Shown in pieces: positions 5,723-8,019 of a stretch of 8,019 bases of DNA (within the stretch, counting starts at the first letter, position 1; every line of letters starts with the position of its first letter). The notes below the pieces were generated by a model that searched no databases, was not told where the DNA came from, and saw only the letters and a list, made by a program, of their open reading frames with translations. The stretch is taken from the NCBI GenBank assembly GCA_003661775.1, contig QMWT01000047.1, positions 1-8,019 of the forward strand, given 5' to 3'. The translations under genes and the position numbers were made by a program. The DNA comes from Thermoprotei archaeon. Its GTDB lineage: Archaea; Thermoproteota; Thermoprotei_A; Sulfolobales; Ignisphaeraceae.

Positions 5723-7252
5723 ATGAAACCACTACCCATCTTCGTGAAAGAGCATAAACACAGAGAAATAGTAGAGTTGAATATAGGCAAGAATAAGTAC
5801 CTCGTAAAGATGTTAAAACTTCTACGATACGTTGAAGGTTCTCCTCTGTCCCGAGAAAATGAGCTTCTATCTGAAAACACTACCTTACTCGAAAGAATTA
5901 CCAAAGTACTCAGTAGGAGAGCCAATGGCACATCATACATTGTAGTGACGATCATAGACAAGAACAATGTATCGACATATTTAGTGTTAGCGTCTAAGAA
6001 TCTAACGGCGGATGAACTGGATCGTGAGGCCGAAATCGTTAAGGAAGTTATCGAGACTCTGAGCGGAGGAGAAGTATCAGCAGTTATAGAGAAGAAATTA
6101 TCTCGGCGAATAATTGTTGTGCCACTAAGCTCTTCCTTAGCAAAGAAGGGTGGTTCTGTAATAGAGCTTCATCAACTCGAGATTGCGCCTCGGAGCGATA
6201 TATCGTCACCCTTCATCAAAGCTGCTTACAATGACCATGGTATATACCTAGGAAGAGTACATACAGAAGACACTGAAGGAGCTCCGTTTTACATTCCACG
6301 CGATGCAGTCTTCCGGCATATAGCGGTTTTTGGAACTACTGGCTCAGGTAAAACAACAACATCCGCTGTTCTATCTGCAAACTTGGTATGTGATAACTTT
6401 ACTGTCTTCGTATTGGATTGGCATGGCGAGTACAATTCCAAGCTAAACAGATATCCAAAGATAGTGATTGACCTTGCACAAGGAGATTACCTTACAAATC
6501 TAGCTATAGAGGATCTGGTACTTAAAGACCCCCAGGGGTTTGTGGAAATTCTCGATACATCTTTGGACTTAACACCAGCCCAGTCCTACATACTTTCAAA
6601 GATCCTTGAAAGGTATAACGGTGAAGAAAGTGTATGGGAGTATCTAGCAAAATCCTTGAAGAATTCCCATTTTGGTGAAGCAGCTTGGGAGCGCGAATCT
6701 AGGCTAGCACTCTACAGAAAGCTTAGGCACCTTCTATACATGCCTCCAAGGAAACAGAACTTCACATTACCTGAAGAGCCCGTGATTGCGATAATAGACC
6801 TTTCACGTATAACAAACACACGGGTGAAAAGAGTATATGCACACCTGATAATTAAAACGATTGCCTTCTATATTCAGCATGGGAAGCTGCGTCGAGATAC
6901 TGTGATTGTTGTTGATGAAGCCCACAACATTTTTGATAAGGATAGTCCTATTGCATTCCTGATATCCGAAGTTAGGAAATGGAGATTAGGGTTCGTTATA
7001 TCAACGCAATCTCCTTCATTCGTATCAACAAACGTTATGAAGAACACTAATACGAAGATCATACATACTTTAAAGTCAAGTATTGATCTATCGACTCTTT
7101 CTAGAAGTCTATATATACCCCGTGAGATCGAGGAAAAAATACCCTTTTTACCTCCTGGAAGAGCTGTTGTCGCGCTTTCAGAAATCGAGTGGCCAGCAAT
7201 AGTTGATGTTGATGCAGGTGTTCTAGAAAAAGGATGTGTGAAAGCAACCTAG
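5723..7252 (+). CDS. HerA/VirB4-like (DUF87) P-loop ATPase
   Basis: A 509-residue protein of the HerA-FtsK superfamily (COG0433 type). Residues about 1-190 form a non-ATPase N-terminal region with an alpha/beta segment (YIVVTIIDKNNVSTYLVL, 72-89), unlike the short HAS barrel I recall for true HerA. Walker A is GTTGSGKTT (204-212), followed by VFVLDWHGEY (228-237), the usual strand-2 D-x-H/P-x-G-E-Y signature. A helical insertion spans about 265-345, Walker B is VIVVDEAHN (394-402), and STQSP (427-431) is the sensor segment; R476-R480 region (FLPPGRAVV) resembles the conserved late loop. These proteins form hexameric rings that move DNA or act with nucleases; HerA-NurA resects DNA ends. No nurA, mre11 or rad50 gene is in view, so the substrate and partner are unknown. 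The ATG lies about 25 bases after a TATA box (leaderless). It follows rpo8 by 43 bases and converges on the thermosome gene. Confidence 0.85.
   Translation: MKPLPIFVKEHKHREIVELNIGKNKYLVKMLKLLRYVEGSPLSRENELLSENTTLLERITKVLSRRANGTSYIVVTIIDKNNVSTYLVLASKNLTADELDREAEIVKEVIETLSGGEVSAVIEKKLSRRIIVVPLSSSLAKKGGSVIELHQLEIAPRSDISSPFIKAAYNDHGIYLGRVHTEDTEGAPFYIPRDAVFRHIAVFGTTGSGKTTTSAVLSANLVCDNFTVFVLDWHGEYNSKLNRYPKIVIDLAQGDYLTNLAIEDLVLKDPQGFVEILDTSLDLTPAQSYILSKILERYNGEESVWEYLAKSLKNSHFGEAAWERESRLALYRKLRHLLYMPPRKQNFTLPEEPVIAIIDLSRITNTRVKRVYAHLIIKTIAFYIQHGKLRRDTVIVVDEAHNIFDKDSPIAFLISEVRKWRLGFVISTQSPSFVSTNVMKNTNTKIIHTLKSSIDLSTLSRSLYIPREIEEKIPFLPPGRAVVALSEIEWPAIVDVDAGVLEKGCVKAT
7227..7231 (-). terminator. Possible T-tract terminator of the thermosome gene
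   Basis: The minus strand reads CCTTTTTC about 44 bases past the thermosome stop, within the 3' end of the ATPase gene. A five-base T run is suitable for archaeal termination but is weak evidence by itself. Confidence 0.25.
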
Positions 7253-7274
7253 ATCTCAGAGAATGTGCCTAGAC

Positions 7275-8019
7275 TTAACTCCTTTCCTCCTTCTTGCCTT
7301 TCTCCTCTTTCTCTCTTCTCGAAGCTGCTATGACATCATCTATCCTTAGTATTAGCGTCGCTGCCTCGGTACCTGCCTTGAGGGCATTTACCTTAACTAG
7401 CAGTGGTTCTATTACTCCTTGCTCCTTGGCATCTATAAGCTCTCCTGTGTATACGTTCACGCCCCTCCACTCTCCTCCTTTCTTCATATGCTCAGCTCTC
7501 AACTTCATTATGTACTCTACTGGGTCAAGTCCTGCATTTGAAACCAGTGCCGACACTATGCCTTCAAGAGCCTTAGCGAAAGTCTCTACTGCTAAGCCCT
7601 CCTTTCCACCAACCTTGTTAGCGTATTCACGTACATACTTTGCTAACTCCATCTCGAAAGCTCCCGCACCGTAGACAACTCTGGGTTCCTTGTACACATC
7701 TGCAACAGCGCTTAACGCATCTCTCATGGCTCTTTCAGCTTCATCGACCAATCTCTCTAGACCAGCCCTCAATACTATAGATACTGCTCTTGGATTCTTG
7801 CATCCTTCTATGAATACCATCTTGTCTTCTCCAACTTTGCGCTCCTCTACCAGCTCGGCGTAGCCTAGGTCCTTCTCCGTCATATCTTGGATGTTTGTCA
7901 CTATTCTTCCTCCTGTTGCTTTCTCGAGCTTCTCCATATCGCTTCTCTTCACCCTCCTAACTGCGAGTATACCCTTCTTAGCTAGGTAGTGCTGAGCAAC
8001 ATCATCAATACCCTTCTGA
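7275..8019 (-). CDS. thsA: Thermosome (group II chaperonin) subunit, 5' part beyond window edge
   Basis: The open frame continues to the right edge, giving 247 residues that start with QKGIDDVAQHYLAKKGILAV, so the GTG at 7952 is internal and not a start. This is the C-terminal half of an approximately 550-residue subunit: the end of the apical domain, the second intermediate segment and the equatorial domain. Recognisable pieces are RRVKRSDMEKLEKATGGRI, VVYGAGAFEMELA (the usual GGGA loop as GAGA), SNAGLDPVEYI and GVIEPLLVK. Thermosomes are ATP-driven double rings that fold cytosolic proteins and are abundant in hyperthermophiles. Glu and Lys codons are mostly GAG and AAG, as expected for a highly expressed gene. 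The C-terminus is a charged REKEEKGKKEERS tail, without the Gly-Met repeats of many homologues. Which paralogue (alpha, beta or gamma) cannot be told from this half. The gene converges on the ATPase gene with 22 bases between stops. Confidence 0.94.
   Translation of the reverse strand, partial: QKGIDDVAQHYLAKKGILAVRRVKRSDMEKLEKATGGRIVTNIQDMTEKDLGYAELVEERKVGEDKMVFIEGCKNPRAVSIVLRAGLERLVDEAERAMRDALSAVADVYKEPRVVYGAGAFEMELAKYVREYANKVGGKEGLAVETFAKALEGIVSALVSNAGLDPVEYIMKLRAEHMKKGGEWRGVNVYTGELIDAKEQGVIEPLLVKVNALKAGTEAATLILRIDDVIAASRREKEEKGKKEERS
7279..7320 (+). terminator. Pyrimidine-rich tract, possible terminator of the ATPase gene
   Basis: From 27 to 68 bases after the ATPase stop, the plus strand is all C and T except one G at 7296. 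It is the complement of the Lys/Glu-rich thermosome tail codons, which explains its composition. A transcript here would be rich in U and C, possibly enough to terminate plus-strand transcription. Low confidence. Confidence 0.25.

Noticed and set aside
5524..5967. Minus-strand open frame of 147 codons across the rpo8-ATPase junction
   Set aside because: It is antisense to two recognised genes, covers a promoter region and shows no family resemblance.
7294..7674. Plus-strand open frame of 126 codons opposite the thermosome gene
   Set aside because: Its Ser/Pro/Thr-rich product is what results from the reverse complement of a Glu/Lys/Ala-rich gene; the thermosome reading is certain.
7275..7952. 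GTG at 7952 as the start of a 225-residue protein
   Set aside because: The frame stays open to base 8019 and the extra residues (DVAQHYLAKKGILAV) are typical thermosome sequence, so the GTG is an internal Val codon.
1..8019. CRISPR array, transposon, integrase, toxin-antitoxin or defence island
   Set aside because: No repeated units, terminal inverted repeats or such proteins are visible; all genes are recognisable archaeal chromosomal families. The ATPase is HerA-like, but alone it is no evidence of a defence system.

Overview
The window is gene-dense archaeal chromosomal DNA, most likely from a hyperthermophilic crenarchaeote (Thermoprotei, Desulfurococcales-like). The reasons are an archaeal proteasome ATPase (PAN), an archaeosine-type tRNA-guanine transglycosylase, an MBF1 factor, a thermosome subunit, archaeal TATA boxes at the right distance from start codons, and a probable Rpo8/RpoG RNA polymerase subunit, a family known mainly from Crenarchaeota and Korarchaeota. 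I do not assign a species. I see no mobile element, CRISPR array, tRNA or rRNA. The longest stretch without a gene is 86 bases (570-655).

Layout: an MBF1 gene (minus strand, 3' end beyond base 1) is divergent from a plus-strand group of PAN (656-1861), a small C2-PUA protein (1905-2399) and a PAC2-family proteasome assembly chaperone (2399-3136). Convergent with that group, after 16 bases, is a minus-strand pair: an Lsm/Sm-like protein (4788-5243) followed by tgtA (3153-4784). Divergent from lsm are a probable rpo8 gene (5311-5679) and a HerA/VirB4-like ATPase (5723-7252). A thermosome subunit (minus strand, 5' end beyond base 8019) converges on the ATPase gene from the right.

How the genes fit together: the left half is a proteostasis group. 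PAN unfolds substrates for the 20S proteasome and the PAC2 protein probably helps assemble it. The PAC2 protein ends in a perfect HbYX proteasome-docking tripeptide (MYM), while PAN ends in a Trp-substituted version (LWM). The middle concerns tRNA and RNA: tgtA makes the archaeosine precursor at tRNA position 15 but lacks the C-terminal C2 and PUA domains normally found in the archaeal enzyme. The stand-alone gene at 1905-2399 looks exactly like that missing C2-PUA module, so the enzyme appears to be split over two transcription units. MBF1, Rpo8 and the Lsm protein add transcription and translation functions.

Regulation visible in sequence: both divergent gene pairs are separated by a single TATA-like element nearly midway between the two start codons. 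The clearest is an 8-bp palindromic TATA box at 5280-5287. The ATPase gene has a TATA box about 25 bases before its ATG, predicting a leaderless mRNA. Most of the window is ordinary crenarchaeal housekeeping; the points worth a second look are the split TGT, the C-terminal docking motifs, the altered RNA pocket of the Lsm protein and the shared promoters.
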